From Epiperipatus broadwayi (taxonomy: Eukaryota; Onychophora; Udeonychophora; Euonychophora; Peripatidae), in the NCBI GenBank assembly GCA_028023455.1, contig JAQFVV010012418.1, forward strand, positions 5,637,244 to 5,701,243: a stretch of 64,000 nt of DNA. Direction: 5' to 3'. Position numbers and translations under genes: made by a program. Numbering within the stretch: position 1 is the first letter of the stretch; each line of letters opens with the position of its first letter. Below, piece by piece: positions 1-15,000 of this stretch. The notes under the pieces were generated by a model. It was not told the origin of the DNA, ran no database searches, and saw nothing but the letters and a program-made list of their open reading frames with translations.

Positions 1-42
1 AACTACACAAAGCTTTATTAATGGTGTCACAGGCTATTTTCT
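1..42 (-). CDS. CYP51: CYP51 exon 6, partial at window edge (tentative)
   Basis: A minus-strand acceptor (atggttgcag) at 43-48 precedes 42 open bases that run to the left edge. In the phase required by exon 5 it reads [14 protein letters not shown]. That has the right length and spacing for the segment after LH in CYP51, with conserved or similar residues at K, I/L, N and L positions, but overall similarity is low. The resulting intron 5 is short (362 bp). The true exon 6 might instead lie beyond the left edge. Confidence 0.5.
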
Positions 43-3000
43 CTGCAACCATATACAGATATGTAGGAAAATCACCTTTCTGTCATGAGAACAAAAAAAA
101 AGGACAAATTTATATTATAATTTTGGGAATATTTCTAGCCAACGGTCAGGTTACACAATTTAAAGAGATAATTTTAGTTGACTCTATGGTGAGAGCACAA
201 GGTAATAAATAAATGTTTAAACTAACTAAAACATATTTTGGACACATTCAAATTACAGCCCTCTTCTAAAATTTAAATAGTAACCCCTAACGGATATTTT
301 CAGCATTTGTTAGAAACATTTCAATAATATTTTAAAGGTTCTTGCATTTTTAATGAATATAAATGTATAAAAATTGCTTATTTATTTTTTAAAATCTATC
401 TTACCATGTAAACATCGGCTTGCAGTAAGAATAATAAGTTCTGACAAAGCTTCAAATAAATCTGAAACACATATAAATATTATCAATAAAATATTTTGAA
501 AAATGAAAATAATTTATCATTATTAGTTACTGTTAAAGTAATAACAATTACGGGCACACAAATAGCATTTTTCTTATTCATTAACTTTTTTATATATTAT
601 ATGGGAGCATTTCACAATTGTTTTCTCTCTTTTAAACATAAATATATTTTTGCTGCTGACATGGCTCTTATCCTAACACTGCTGCTTCCTAATACTAAAA
701 ATTAAAAAAAAGATCATATTTAGGAAAATATATTATAGAGTCAAAAATGAACTCAACATAATTTTACTATAAGATGAGGTATAATCAATATATATAAAAA
801 AATTACACTTACCTTTCAATTCTACTTTAAGAAGCAAATATCCAACAGTGATTAGAAAATTGATTTCAACTATAATATTTAATTCTTTCATTTATTATTT
901 CCATATAAACAAATTTATTTTTTCCTTCATTCTTTGATGTATTATTATCCCAAAAGTTTAAGGTGAATCTGTGAAGGCCTGTAAGGTCTTCAAGGTGCCC
1001 AAAGAGATAGAAGTTTTATTTCATTTTATAATTTAGTTGAAATTCTTATTGAATTTGTTTTATAAATATTACTATGTGGTTCCAGATTATAAAAACAATT
1101 ATCTTTAATCACTTTCATTTCTTATAAATCATCTTATATGAATAATGCCATAGAATAAGCTATAGTGGGAAAATACAGACTTATATTAAGTGATTTCTTA
1201 TATAGGTCTATGCATTTTCTCATTATAGTTTATTCACATGAGATGATTTATGTCTTAGATAATTTTTTCAGAATAAGCATAATTAACAAATAAATGTGAT
1301 TAAAGGTAGCTGTTTTCATAATCCAGAACCCCTGATGATATTCCCTTACATATAATTTGAGAGCCAATGTGAGGTTCTGTCTAATTTCATTACAATATAA
1401 AATCCTAAATAGCAATTAAATAAGTTTGTGAACTAACAAATTATTTTTTTAAAAAAAATTGCTTTACTTTAGAATTAAAATAAGTAATAAAAAGTAACAA
1501 ACTGTTGTCAATTTTTGTTTATTCATTTGGATAACCTAATTTCTTCAATGATTTAAAAATATTTTCATATTTCATATGTTAACTATTTATTTCAATGAAT
1601 TAAAAAGGAGAATCAAATTTATATAAAAAATATTTTATACAGGTTCCAGAAAGAAATTTGCTGTTAACTGAAAAGAGATTCTTTAATTCCTCCTGGAGAT
1701 CTTAAAGAAATCGAGCAGGACAAATTCCTAATGTCCACTCCATGTTCTTGTCATTGCAGCTGTTATTACTATATGATTATTCATATAGTATATAAACATG
1801 GATGGACTACTCACCAACATACATTAACCAATGTGGTGAGTGATAAAGAAAATATTAAAAACAACAGAATTATCAGTCTTTTATCAGTTCTATATAAAAT
1901 TTTTCTCAACTTAATTACAACTCGTCTACAACGAATCTTGAATTTTAACCAAACAAAAGAACCAGCTGGATTTAAAAGTGGTTTTAATACAGTACATCAT
2001 ATCCAAGTATTAAAAAGTTATAGAAAGGACCAATGAATATGAGTTGCCATTATGCTTTGGATTTGTAGATTACGAAAAGACATTTTATTTTCTAAGCATT
2101 TCTTCAGAGATTAAAGCATTGGATTATCAAGGTATAGACCCAGGATATTATTATATTCTGAAGAGTATTTATAAAAACACAACAGCAGCAACAATTAGAT
2201 TACATAATGATAGTATGAAGGTTAACATTGAGATGAGTGTAAGACAGAGTGACTCCAAATCTTCAAAACTTATTACAATAGTGCTGCAAAAAGTATTTTG
2301 TGAATTAAAATGAGAAGCTAAAAGAGTAAAAGCAAATAGAGATTATTTAAGTCATTTAGATTTTGCAAATGATGTAGTTGTTTTTGCAGCAAATAATGCT
2401 TTAGAGCTTCAGGAAATGTTGCAAGAATTATTAGATGAAAGTAAGAAAGTAGGATTAAAGGTAAATATTAAAAAGATTAAAGTAATGTTCAATGGATTTA
2501 CTCAAAAAAATAAATAAAATAAAGACTGATGATGAATTAGAAGAAGTTAACACCTACAAATACCTTGGTAAGATTATTACTACAGATGGTAACATAATGG
2601 ATAAAATTAATTATAGAATTAAACTTGGTTGGAATACTTTTGATAGAAATAACTATCATCACCTTTAACAAAACAGGCAAAACGGATCATGTGATGTGTA
2701 GTGGTTTAATCACCTTTAACAATTCATACTATGCAATTTTAGATTATATCTCATAAACATAAAAGCAGATTTTATTAAAATTGATGAGATGTATATCACA
2801 CAGCTCTCCATATTATATTTGTTAATGGACTTCAAGAAATTCTCATTGTCCATATCAGATTTATCAGTATATGCTATGCCTGGAGCAAGGAATAGTTTTT
2901 AGAAAGTAAATAACCAATGCATGATTTGGCATATCAAATGAATGCAATGTAGATGTTTTTCAAGCAGCTATTCAATCACTAGATATCATGGCTAGTAGCA

Positions 3001-6000
3001 TTTAAAATAAAAATCATTTTTCTTTTGATATAAATAGTATTTAGAATTTTGTCAAAATCCATGATATCTAATGTTTTTTCAGCCTTAAGTTGGATTCTAA
3101 AGTTTTGGTTTATTTAGTATTATTATATTAAAAAAAATCATCTTTTTAAACTCAAATACCATAACTATATACATTAAAACATCAAAGAATTATTTCAATC
3201 AAAATAATATCGGCATCTTTTCATATGTATAAAATAGCTTTCAGGATTTAAATTCATTTAACAACTTGATCAATAAATCCCAATAAGAGCTATTATAGAA
3301 AACTTATTTAGCTTCAGGGAGATTGATAATTAGTAATAATTGATAATATTTCTGTAGTGTAATTTTCACTAAATCATTCTCAGGCAAGATAGACTGGTTA
3401 CTATTTGCTTTTAACAACTTGTGGAAGGGGATGATCATTAACATATGACTAAATGCAATTCTCATGATGACAGGCACGCCCTCTGAATTATTTTGCAGTC
3501 TCATTCTGGATCACGTGTTAGAAAATGTCTTGGCAAACCAGTGATGAAAGGGATCTCTTTCTAGCCTTTCTATGGGATGTGGACTCAGTTTATCAATGTT
3601 GATATTCAAAATAAATAATTTTCACTTTAGATTTCTTTTTATTTGTTGTTACAAAACCATGTTATTTTTATTTTATTGTAATTTGTAGCTCATCTTTATT
3701 TTGGTTCTTTAGTATTGTTTTCATAAAAGTCAGTGACACAATTGATTGTATTTTTTTGTTTCACTTTTTTAAAACCAAATAAAAAATTTAAAAATTTCAA
3801 AGATAAATAATACAAGTAAAACTTCCAAACAAACTTGTCTGTTAAGAGACAAAATTTTAAGCTCTTATATTGCAATTATCAAGAGATTTATATATTACAA
3901 CCAAAAAATCTTTTGCTGGAAAATATTACAAAATCAAACAATCCTTCAAGATAACTAATATAGAGTAGTTATATAAAAAAGATATTCATCCCTCTTAAAG
4001 TCAACATAATAAAAAAATAAAAAAATTGAGCATTTAAAAGTTCCTAACAAAAATACAGCTCTCCTTCTAAAAAAGTTATTAGTTTTAGGAATATTGCAAT
4101 ACACTTTTTTTTTTTTGCACTTTTAAATTTACGCATTTAATATTAGTATAGCTTTTTATAGTTTTTGTATATTAAAATGAGCAATTTTTTTTATTACATG
4201 TACAAATGTTAATATTTTGCTGCAATGACATAAATTTTAACATTATCATTAACCTACTCTTTCCAATAGACATCACAAGTAATTAGTTTTGAAATGGAAA
4301 TTTAAGATTATTGTAAATTACCTAAAACTGAATGTTTTCTGAACATTTATCTCCAGTTTTAAATATTTAGTACTGTATTTAAAAAATGTATTAACTCTAA
4401 ATTTTGAAAGCTAAAAGTAGATTTGTTTTTAATATGACTATCAGTATTTAATCAAATAATAAGTTTTGAGCAGCAATTTTTTCCATATTGAGATGAAAAG
4501 ACTTACAAGTCTTAAGCAGAGATACTGTTGAGAATACTTAATATTTTAAATTCCTGCTGAAATAAAATAGTGAATATCTTATAATTATATTTGGGAAGAT
4601 ATGTTTACACATATATATATGAAATAAAACCTTGAAGATTAATGATCAAATAATTCATAAATTTATCATGAAATGTTTTACAGTTTATACAAAGCATGTA
4701 AATTATTATCATGATGTTATATTCAAAATTTTATAACATATTTTTTAAGTGATTTTACAGCATTATTATATATATATAAAACAAATTTAAAAATTCTTAC
4801 TTTTAACACCGCTATCTCCCCACCGTTTAAAATATTCTTTCGTTTCTTGAACTATTAAGGGAACATGCAAGTGGAATCTAGCTATATTTAAGCCAGTTTT
4901 GAACATCTTTTTCTGTTCTAAAAATACCTAAATTTTAAAAATTATTAACATTTTATAATTCAATCAATAAATTAAATAATTATCATTATTGAACAAAAAA
5001 AATTTAAAAAAAGGTGCAAAGATATTCTAAGAGAATATTAAGAAATGCTATAATATATCTTTCAAAATTAGAAATGTTTTTCAACATAAAAAAATTAAAA
5101 AAAAAACATCACCAGTAACAGAGTAAAAAAAATGCTATATTTAATTAGTTATATAGACGTGCATATATAAATTGTCATTTAATTATTATAATATAACCAA
5201 ATAAGTATGTCATAATTAATAAATATGAGTTACCATACAAAACAAAGTCTAAAGGTTACATGTTGTAAACATTTTGTTATCAATTATAGTAAATTGAAAA
5301 TAATTACTTATTTCTTGTATAAGATTAGTACAAATACTCTGAAATATTACATTGGAATAAATCCTTCACATAAATCTTATATTTTGTTTTAAAAAGTTTA
5401 CCTTATTACATATGTAAAAAAAAAAAAATTGGCAGAGGAAAGTCTAGTTATCTAAGCTAAAGGATACTATAAAACTAAATAATGAATTTGAACACTGTAG
5501 ATGGCAGTTTATCATAGCTGGTTACTATCTTAATACAAATTATTCTAATACCTCAAGGTACAATGATAAAATGTAATTGCTCAATAATTAGAATTTACTT
5601 TTTAGACACTCAACATCAATCATTTGATACATCAGACAAATTAACAATTTATACAAATATACGATGAAAATGTAAATATAACAATGATTGATAGTTTGGA
5701 ATATATAATGAGCATGAGAGATGAAATATGGTAGATATTATAAAAATAAAAACATATATAATTTTATGGAAAAAAAATATTGCATAATTTTTTTTTGTTT
5801 CCTATTACATTTTCTCATTCCTCATTTAAATACGGTTTATATCTATTTCTTTTTAAAATATATATATAAGTTAAATGAATTATAGATTGATTTACTTCTT
5901 ACTAGAATGAATATAAAGAACTTTAAAGAATTTTAATGAAACCTATTACAAAATAAGAAAATTAAAACTTTCCTAAATCTATAGAGAATTTAAGCGGAAC

Positions 6001-9000
6001 TAGCATTCGTTATGAGAAAATATTTCATAAACTGTTGTAATGGGCACACATGCTGTTACATTATTTTAAATAAAATTAGAATTTAAAAATAAAAAGTTCA
6101 CAAATAAAAACTTTTTTAAGAATTAAAAGTCATCTAAACTCGTGTATGTATAAAATCGCACAGATAAAAAATTATTAAAAGAAAACTTTATAAAAAAAAA
6201 AGTATTTTAAAACTAAATTTTCAACAAAAACTTAAAGATAAAAATATACAAAATTTAATTAATTCTATTGTGTAAAAAGCCTAAAAATGGAAATGATTAT
6301 TTTTAATTAGTCTTAAGTAATCTAGCCTTTGGGCATCTCAAAATTTATAATTAAAGGTCAGATAGGAGAGAAAAAAAATAAAAACAGGATAGCCAATAAA
6401 ATAATCCCTCAGGAAACGGACCACAGCGAAAGGATCATCATCATCATGATGTCATGTCCAGTTAATCCGCCAATTTTAATATAAAAAGGAAAAGATTGGA
6501 AATAAAATATTAGGTGTGCTATATGTATTAAGTTCTGGGAGAGTTGAAGGAGAAGGGATTGAAAAGAAGCACTTTCAATCCCTTCAGTTTTTCCAAAAGA
6601 AGAAATGAAATATCGTTTTCCTATATTGCGAACCCCAAGACATCAGGCTCTTGCAATAAAATCCTGCAAAGAACTATACCAGTTACAGTAAAGGACCTCC
6701 TGATAAATACTAATAGAACCTAACAGCATACCGGTTTCCCCAAGACATCATGGGAATTAACACTGGATCCAAATTACAAGCAACTATTAAGGATGGTCTT
6801 TTAAACTATAAGAACTATATATATATAATCCATGAACATTAAGTATAAATATTTCCAATATTTAAATAGAAATTTCTATCTGACCAAATTAAATCATTAA
6901 TAATTTTTATCATATGTAGTTTTAAAATCATTTCCATTAATTTAATTTTTCCATTCTTTTAAGTGTTTATTATGTTTTTTTTTTTCACATTAAGCTAAAA
7001 CTTTTAATTAAATCATGTTAAATTTAAATCGGGCATGAATGGCTGCATAGATTCATAAAGTTATGTTAGTTTAAGGGAGGGTAAATCTTAGGTTATTTGT
7101 TTCGCAGTTAAATTGGGTCAATGTATTGGATGTATTGGTGTAATTAATAAATGAAGCATGACGGTCCGCTACGTATAGGATCACATTATACGCCGCACGT
7201 GGGCAAAATAAGTCCCATTTCTTACTGACCATCGGAAGCAGACGGAATTCCCTGCTTCTTGGATCACCCCTTTAGCCTATGGAATGGGATTGTAAGTCGG
7301 CAAAAAAAGGACCACAATCCCTTCCTATGTAGTTTTTTTTTTTTGTATTGTTGTTCTCGCCAGACAGACATAGCATTCCTGTAATGGACGAGGGATATTT
7401 TTTTCTAAATAACCACGCTGTTCAGATCTATATTTCTGACAGTGCGGTATTGTGCTGTCATATTCATGTGGCACTGAATACACTGATATATCAGGTAATA
7501 AGGGATATAGAATATTTTCTTTTTCGAGTGCAATCTATGTAGTCTATCCATATTCGACACTCTAATAAAATATTAATAAATTGACCTGTGAAAACTTACA
7601 AAATCAAAAGTTAAAATGTAAATCAAATTATAAAGTAAACATTATACTAAAATAATTCTAAATTTTATATATGTGCAAAATAAATGTTTCTGTGTATTGT
7701 TAATCTGGCAGTGGCTTATTCTTATTTTTTATTATCTTTCTTTCTTTAAAAATAAAGTATACATTATCTCTGCTGCTCTGCGAGCTAGTGACTGGGGCTA
7801 ACGGTCTATAATAAAATAAAATTGGATCTTAAGTATCTGTCTACTATATAAATTTTCCAGGTTCGAATGGCCTGGTCTCGCTCTTGTATGGTAGATACGG
7901 TAAGACTAAAATACACCCCGACTGTTATACTGTAGACTAAATGGAAGATGTATAATATAAAAAATAGATAAAACAGCCTGCTCGACAAAAGCCTTCCCAA
8001 TAATGTCCAAAAAAAAAAAAAAAATTGTGCAGAAGATATTACTCACCAAATTCTTTAACTATTTTATCCTCTACTTTAAAAATAGTTCAATATACTTTTA
8101 AAAACTCATTATTTGACTATGGATGAAATCATAAACCTGACAGTAATTTGAAAAAAATATCTAAGCTTCATCTGAATCAGATTCAAATCTTAATTTATAT
8201 GCATGGAAAGCAGATACATTAACTATTATACTATGAGGCATTACAATATATGTTAAAAAAAATTTTTGGAATCCTAATCTATTATTTTTGGAAGAGGATG
8301 GATTTAAATGTATTGAAATAAAAACAAATTCGTTAATATTAAATTAAATATTAAATGCAAATTCATTAATATTAAATTAAATATAACTTCCAGTCTAAAA
8401 TTTATTGAATATGTTATCTCATTAATTTATTCATTAAAATTTTTTTTTTCAATATTTATAATAAATATATTGTGTAATGGAAAAAAGATGGATAGTGTAT
8501 TATAGACATTCTTGTAAATATGTCATTTTTATATAACTCGAAAGAAAAAAAAATTTTTACAATTAGGAGGTGCAGGTTTGTGGTGATAAAACTTGTATGT
8601 ATGTTTGCATTTTGAGTTGCCAAATGGTGTGATGAAAACAATATTTTCAAACCTTATAGATTGAAAAAATCACATAATGTATAATGATGAATATATTTCC
8701 ATTTGAAATCAATTTATATATCAAAAAATATGTAATGAATATAGAATTAGGCTAAATAAAAAAACTTTCATTAACAAATTTTATCTTAAGCCACTATATT
8801 TTTCATTACACATGAATAATAAGTAAATGGTTTGAAATTCTAACTTTTACAAGATTAATACTCAATTATTTTTATAATTATTTTAACCAGTTTTTATTTT
8901 TATAGAAACAGTAACTGCTTCATATAATTCCACAACACATTCAAGACAATTAACTAAGTATATCATCATCATCATCAACCATTATCAATCCACTGCAGGA

Positions 9001-12000
9001 TGAAGGTCTCTCCAAGTTCAATCCATCTTTTCCTATCTTTAGCTTCTCTTCTCCACATCACCCCTGCACACTTTCTTATTTCATCCATCCATCTCACATG
9101 TGGTCTCTTTCTGGGTCTTTTACAATCTCTTGGAATCCAGTTTAAAATTTCAATTGTCCATCTGTTATCATCTCTTTTAACAATATGTCCAGCCCAACTC
9201 CACTTCAGTCTTTTAATTTTTTCAATGAGGTCAGTAACACCTGTTTGTTCTCTTACCCATACATTGCGTTTTCGATCCTTCTTGTTACTCCCAACATGCA
9301 TCTTTCCATACTTCTTTGAGTGGTCTGAAGTCTCTGTATTGCTCTTCTATTAAGTGTCCAAGTCTCAGATCCATAAGTAAGAACTGGCAAAACACATTTA
9401 TTAAAAACCTTCCTTTTCAAACACATAGGCATATTTCCTTTTAGTATCAAGTTATTTCTACCAAAAGCACCCCAACCAAGTTTAATTCTATGATTAATTT
9501 CATCCATTATATTTCCATCTGTATTAATAATCTGACCAAGGTATTTGTAACTGTTAACTTCTTCTAACTCATCATAATCAACCTTTATTTTCATATTTTG
9601 AGAAAATCTATTAAACATTACTTTAGCCTTTTTAACATTTATCTTTAGTCCTACTTTCATCTGATAACTCCTGCAACATTTCCTGTAGCTCTAAAGCATT
9701 ATTTGCAAAAACAACTACATCATCTGCAAAATCTAAATGACTTAAATAATCTCCACTTACTTTCACTCCTTTAGCTTCCCATTTTAATCCACAAAATACT
9801 TCTTGCAGCACTGCTGTAAAAAGTTTTGGAGATATGGAGTCAACCTGTCTTACACCCTTTTCAATGTTGATTTTCCTACTATCATTATGTAATCTAACTG
9901 TTACTGTTGCATTTTTATAAATATTCTTCAAAATATGACAATATCCTGGGTCTACACCTTGATGGTCCAATGCTTTAATCACTGAAGAAATGTTTATAGA
10001 ATCAAATGCCTTTTCATAGTCTACAAATCCTAAGCATAATGACAACTCATTCATTTGTCCTTTCTATAATTTCTCTCAATACCTGGATATGATCTACTGT
10101 ACTAAAACCACTTTTAAATCCAGCTTGTTCTCTTGTTTGGTGGAAATCCAATGTTTTCTGTAGACGAGTTGTAATTATCTTAGTAAAAATTTTGTATAAA
10201 ACTGATAAAAGACTAATAGGTCTGTAATTTCTAATATCTTCTTTATCACCTTTTTTAAATATTAATACTGCATTCTTCCAATCATCTGGTACATCTTTAT
10301 CATTTAGACATTTGGTATATAACTTTGCTAAAAAAATTTCTATTTCTTCACCTGCTTCTTTTAATATATCAATTACAATTCCATCATTACCTGGAGCCTT
10401 CCCTTTCTTCATAAATTTAATTGCATGTCTCACTTCCTCATTCAAAATTCTGGGCAATTCAGAAGATATAATATATATAGGATGCACTTGTTCTTTATTA
10501 CTATATAAATCTTGATAAAAGTCTTCTACACATTTTATAATGTCATCTCTCTTTTTAGTAATAATGCCATCTTTTTTTCTTATTGCAGATATAAATTTCC
10601 TACCAATACCAAAATGTTGTTTTACACTCTTTAGACTTTTATTCTCTTCTACAGCTTTCCTTGCTAGTTCACAATTATACTTTCTTATACCATTTTCAAC
10701 TCTTTTCCGCACCATTTTACAAAATTCGAGATATTCAATCTTTTTTAATGCATCATTGTTGTATATCCTCATATTCCTTCTTTTCTTCATAAATTCTCTA
10801 ATCTCAGTAGAAATTTTACTAGTCAATTGCTGCTTTTTTCTACCAGCTATCTTTGTTGCAGTACACAAAGACATACATAAATATTATAAATTCTGGTTGA
10901 TAAACCAGTCAGTAGAAACATGACATCACAGTTTATCACTGACATAACCAAGTTCTTGAGTCAAAAGAATGAAGAATTAAGATAAATTTAATAGCAAAAA
11001 TAATATTTAATTAATAACAATAAATAATCATAATGTATGTAGGAAATAACTATTTACAACTGATTTCATATATAGGTAAAAATATTATCCCAATATTAAA
11101 ATAAAAATAGTGGCAATATCTTTCAAAGAACAGAGTACAATCCAATCACCAATCTTGATAAGAATAATTTAATTCTTAACAAATATAAATTACTAAAATT
11201 AGATAAATCTGTATGTAATAAGAACAATATTCTGATTTAGATATATTTTATCATAAAATAAATTAATGCAGGTAAATATTATTTGGAAAAATAATCAAAA
11301 AATAAGGAATAGAAAATATAGAACTTGTAACTTACTAGATTTTTAATAAAATAATAAGTTTGTATATTACAACTGATAAATAATAAACTTTGTATTCAAG
11401 ATTATGCTTATTTATACGAGTTGTTTTCTTGCTTATTTTAGAATTTAAAATAATTGATGGAATTCAATCTTGCTTTAAATTTCTTCAAAAAAGTTTTAAT
11501 GGCTTCAAATTTAATTAAATGGAGATATAATTTTAATAGATTTCTTCATGGATTCTAATAACTTTCAATTACTAGCTTCATATTCTATGCAGCATTCCAT
11601 TTAACTAGGCAATAATTACTTTATAGAATCTTTTGTAGCTTTTAGGTTCACACTTGAGATGATGATACATTGATGGATGAAAACTATGCATCATAATGCA
11701 GTAATGAAGCAATGATTCAAAAAATTTTAATGACCATTTCCAAAATAAAAATAATATTGATAGTGATCAACCAATAATCCTTATGAGTTTATAGCTTGGC
11801 CAGCTACTAATTTTTTTTTTTTTCAGCTCTAATTCCAACTAACAAGATGTTGACAATTTACCGTTTATAATCTTTCACATATTTATAAATATATATCTTA
11901 ATTTAGAAATTCATTAGCACAATTCTTACAGAAGTAGGTTAATCTTATTATTCTAAGAATTTAATTTTTAAAACAAAAGACAATAGAAATAAACCAGTAT

Positions 12001-15000
12001 TTTTTTTTTTAAAAATAAAACAAAAAAAAAAACAAAACAAAATCATACAAACTTGTACATCAAATCTTGTAAGTTCAATTTCATGAGCATTATTATTATA
12101 TACCTCAAATCTACTATTATACATTCTTATTTATAAATTTAATCATCAATGAAACAATGTGATTACCATCAATAAGATTATGATGTCTCATGTATTGAAG
12201 TTATCATGGTATCACAACAATATATCAGCCTATCTTTTTCCATGGCCTGGATTCAAATTCAGGATGAGTAAATGAAATTTGTCAAACGACTCAAGATTTT
12301 TTCTTTCAAATAGCTGGCCTATAGCCAAACCATCCAATGTTGTAAATGGGCATCTAGCTTTTTTGTCTAGAGATTAAAACAAATATGGAAAAATCATTCA
12401 AATCTTCATCTAATAATTATTAAAATTAGGGAAATTATCTTCTCCTTTAAATATTGAAAATGCTGTGTTGTTATATATATATATTTTAATTAAAAAAATG
12501 TTTTGTTTTGTTTTTTTAAAAAAAAAAGGACAGAAAAAAGAACAAGAACAAAAAGTTAACCAGGAGTTTTACAATAATTGTATAAACCAATTTACAAACC
12601 ACTATATTACACATTAGTCCTTTTGTCTATGTGACATCTTATGACACTATCTTTTAACTTCTGTAGCAAATACTTCATTGTAAAAGATTTTAAAAGCTTT
12701 TCAATTTGTGATTCTTCATATTTTATTAAAAACAGTAATTCATATTGCAACCCTATAAAGTCTTTGAGGTAATTTCTAGTTCACCAAAAAATACTATAAG
12801 ATGAGCATGTCATAAAAAATAATCAGATATTTTTTTATTGTTATTCAAAATATGAACAAAATATTCTATCTGTTTAAAATGTTTTCTTATGAAATAAAAA
12901 ATAGCATGTACTAATTTGTGTATTTATAATGTACCAGTCGAAAAACGCACCACCTAAACTGCAAGTCGGATCCAAACTCAGCTGGTTCAAACTGAATTCA
13001 AACCCAACTCAACAGCTCAGATTAGTAGAAATCCAAATCGACGGCACAATGCTATGTGCCAAGAAACTAGCTCAACGGTTGGTGAGGATCAGAGACCCCT
13101 GAACTGACATTAATATCTGATAATAAACTGACTAAAATAATTTTAAATCGAATCATATGTATATGTTCGGGTTGCCAACAGACAGCGAGTATTAACATTA
13201 AAATAATTATACAAAAATTATGAACTAAGAAACCAAGTGTGTTTAGAAAATATTTAATAATAATAATTTGTTTGGTTGAATAAGATAATGATTATATTAC
13301 TCACCTCTAGCCTTTAATATAGTTTAGAATTATAATAAGAGTGGCGGTCCTTATTATATTCCAATGGATATTACGCAATATTGGAATTCTATGTCTATGC
13401 CCCCAACAAGAAAATAAAAGGCAGATAAAGGTATTCATTAGTAAAGGAAATTTTTACTCTAATTTTATACAAAAGAATGTGATATTTATTTTCACATTCG
13501 CAAATCCAAAGATACGTATTTTAGAGCATAACTTTAATTTTTATTAGAAAACTTATTTTGAGATAAAACGGAGAATTTGTTGGACTTTAATTTAAATCAC
13601 TTCATCACGAATTACGAGCATCAGAGCGGGCTTTACTGGAACAGAGAGGTAACGGTGCTGATGAATTATGAGCTATAAAGTGAAATTGAAAGACGATGGC
13701 TAGTCGATAATCGAAGTCCTATGGCGGCTTGCGTCTGACAAGTCTTATGCCCTTTGACTAAAATGAACAGGAGAGGAAGTGCTTTCTTCCTCGATAATTT
13801 AAAATAACAGAAATTATCACCGACCAGCCTAACGGAGCGGAAGATTGCCCTACGTCAGCAACGTTCGAAGATGACGACTTGATAGTCATCGTTTGAATAC
13901 TAAAACCCATATAGAATGCTCTACAAGATGACTTGATCAATTAATTAAAGTCAAACGAGCTTATAATGAAAACTATTTTAAAGTATTTGTAAATCATATT
14001 AATTATACCCCAATCATCGTGCCCTTCCTGAATCTTAAATAAAATAACAAAGTTGAATTAGAATATATTTATTCGATTCCTTTATCAGCCTTTTGCAAAA
14101 AAAACATTATAAGATTATATATGAATAAATAAGTAAATATTAGTGAAACGAGAAAATAGCGGTGGCATAGATTAGAGACGGAGCTAATAATTTATTATTA
14201 GCTAATGATAAAATAACAATCATTTAATAATTTCTTTCGACTCGATGATTGATCGAACTGTATAAATCTAGTTTTAATGGGCGAGAATTAACTATCAGAA
14301 TTTAATCTTATATTACTTGTATAAGGCAAAGGAAACGAGGGAGATCATCGAGTCGAAGGATTATTAGCATATAATTAAAAATAGCAACATTAATAAATCA
14401 CACACTAAATATATATAGGAAAGTTAAGTTTAAAGACTAGAGATTGAGAGAATTACTAATTTAAAATAGCATAAATAAAAGGTTTTACACAGAGTATTAC
14501 TACATTATAAATGAATGAAAGAGCTCTTAAAGGGAGTGTAAAGTAAAGTTCGGAAACTGGCCAGACGGTTTAGGGTTCATTATGGAAATATATTACCCAT
14601 TTCTTCCGGGGCTGGTTCCCTTAGGTTACACGTCCGAGTTGGTAAAACGTAGGCACCATTTGATTGATTACTTGAACAGCATTTTATCTGATTTTGGCAG
14701 CCTGATTTGTCCGGAAAGAATTTAGTAACTCCATTGAAGATTTTCAGGGGACTTCAGGAACCGATAGCCAGATTCCTGACGTTTAGCCCCTTACCATGAT
14801 CGAAACACTATTTAAAACGCACAGAGTTTACTGCACTTCTCTACAACAAAGATGGCTTCTCTTTTTTTCTTCTCCAAACTTTTCAGAGCTATATATATTG
14901 TCTTCTCTGATGCCTTCAGGCTAGCTCTTCTTTCATTATCAATGTTTTTAGATACATTGGTTGTTTTTAGATACATTCCTTCGATAAGGCTTTCAAACTC

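Larger units (their letters stand above)
462..4800 (-). other. CYP51 intron 4
   Basis: 4.3 kb between exons 4 and 5. It holds an RTE-like family A relic on the plus strand (1840-2657), cut by a 37 bp mini-insertion with target-site duplications (2658-2722). About 3300-3610 is slightly richer in G+C and on the minus strand contains an open stretch I cannot assign. The rest is AT-rich with short homopolymers and no recognisable element. Confidence 0.8.

Noticed and set aside
797-900. Strong-looking donor (gtaagtg on minus) near 812 that might end a CYP51 exon
   Set aside because: The upstream peptide does not match CYP51, and exons 4 and 5 already join in phase around it.
3304-3610. Minus-strand open stretch with readable protein-like sequence
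   Set aside because: No family recognised, stops nearby, and it lies within CYP51 intron 4; could be an old unidentified repeat. Not annotated as a gene.
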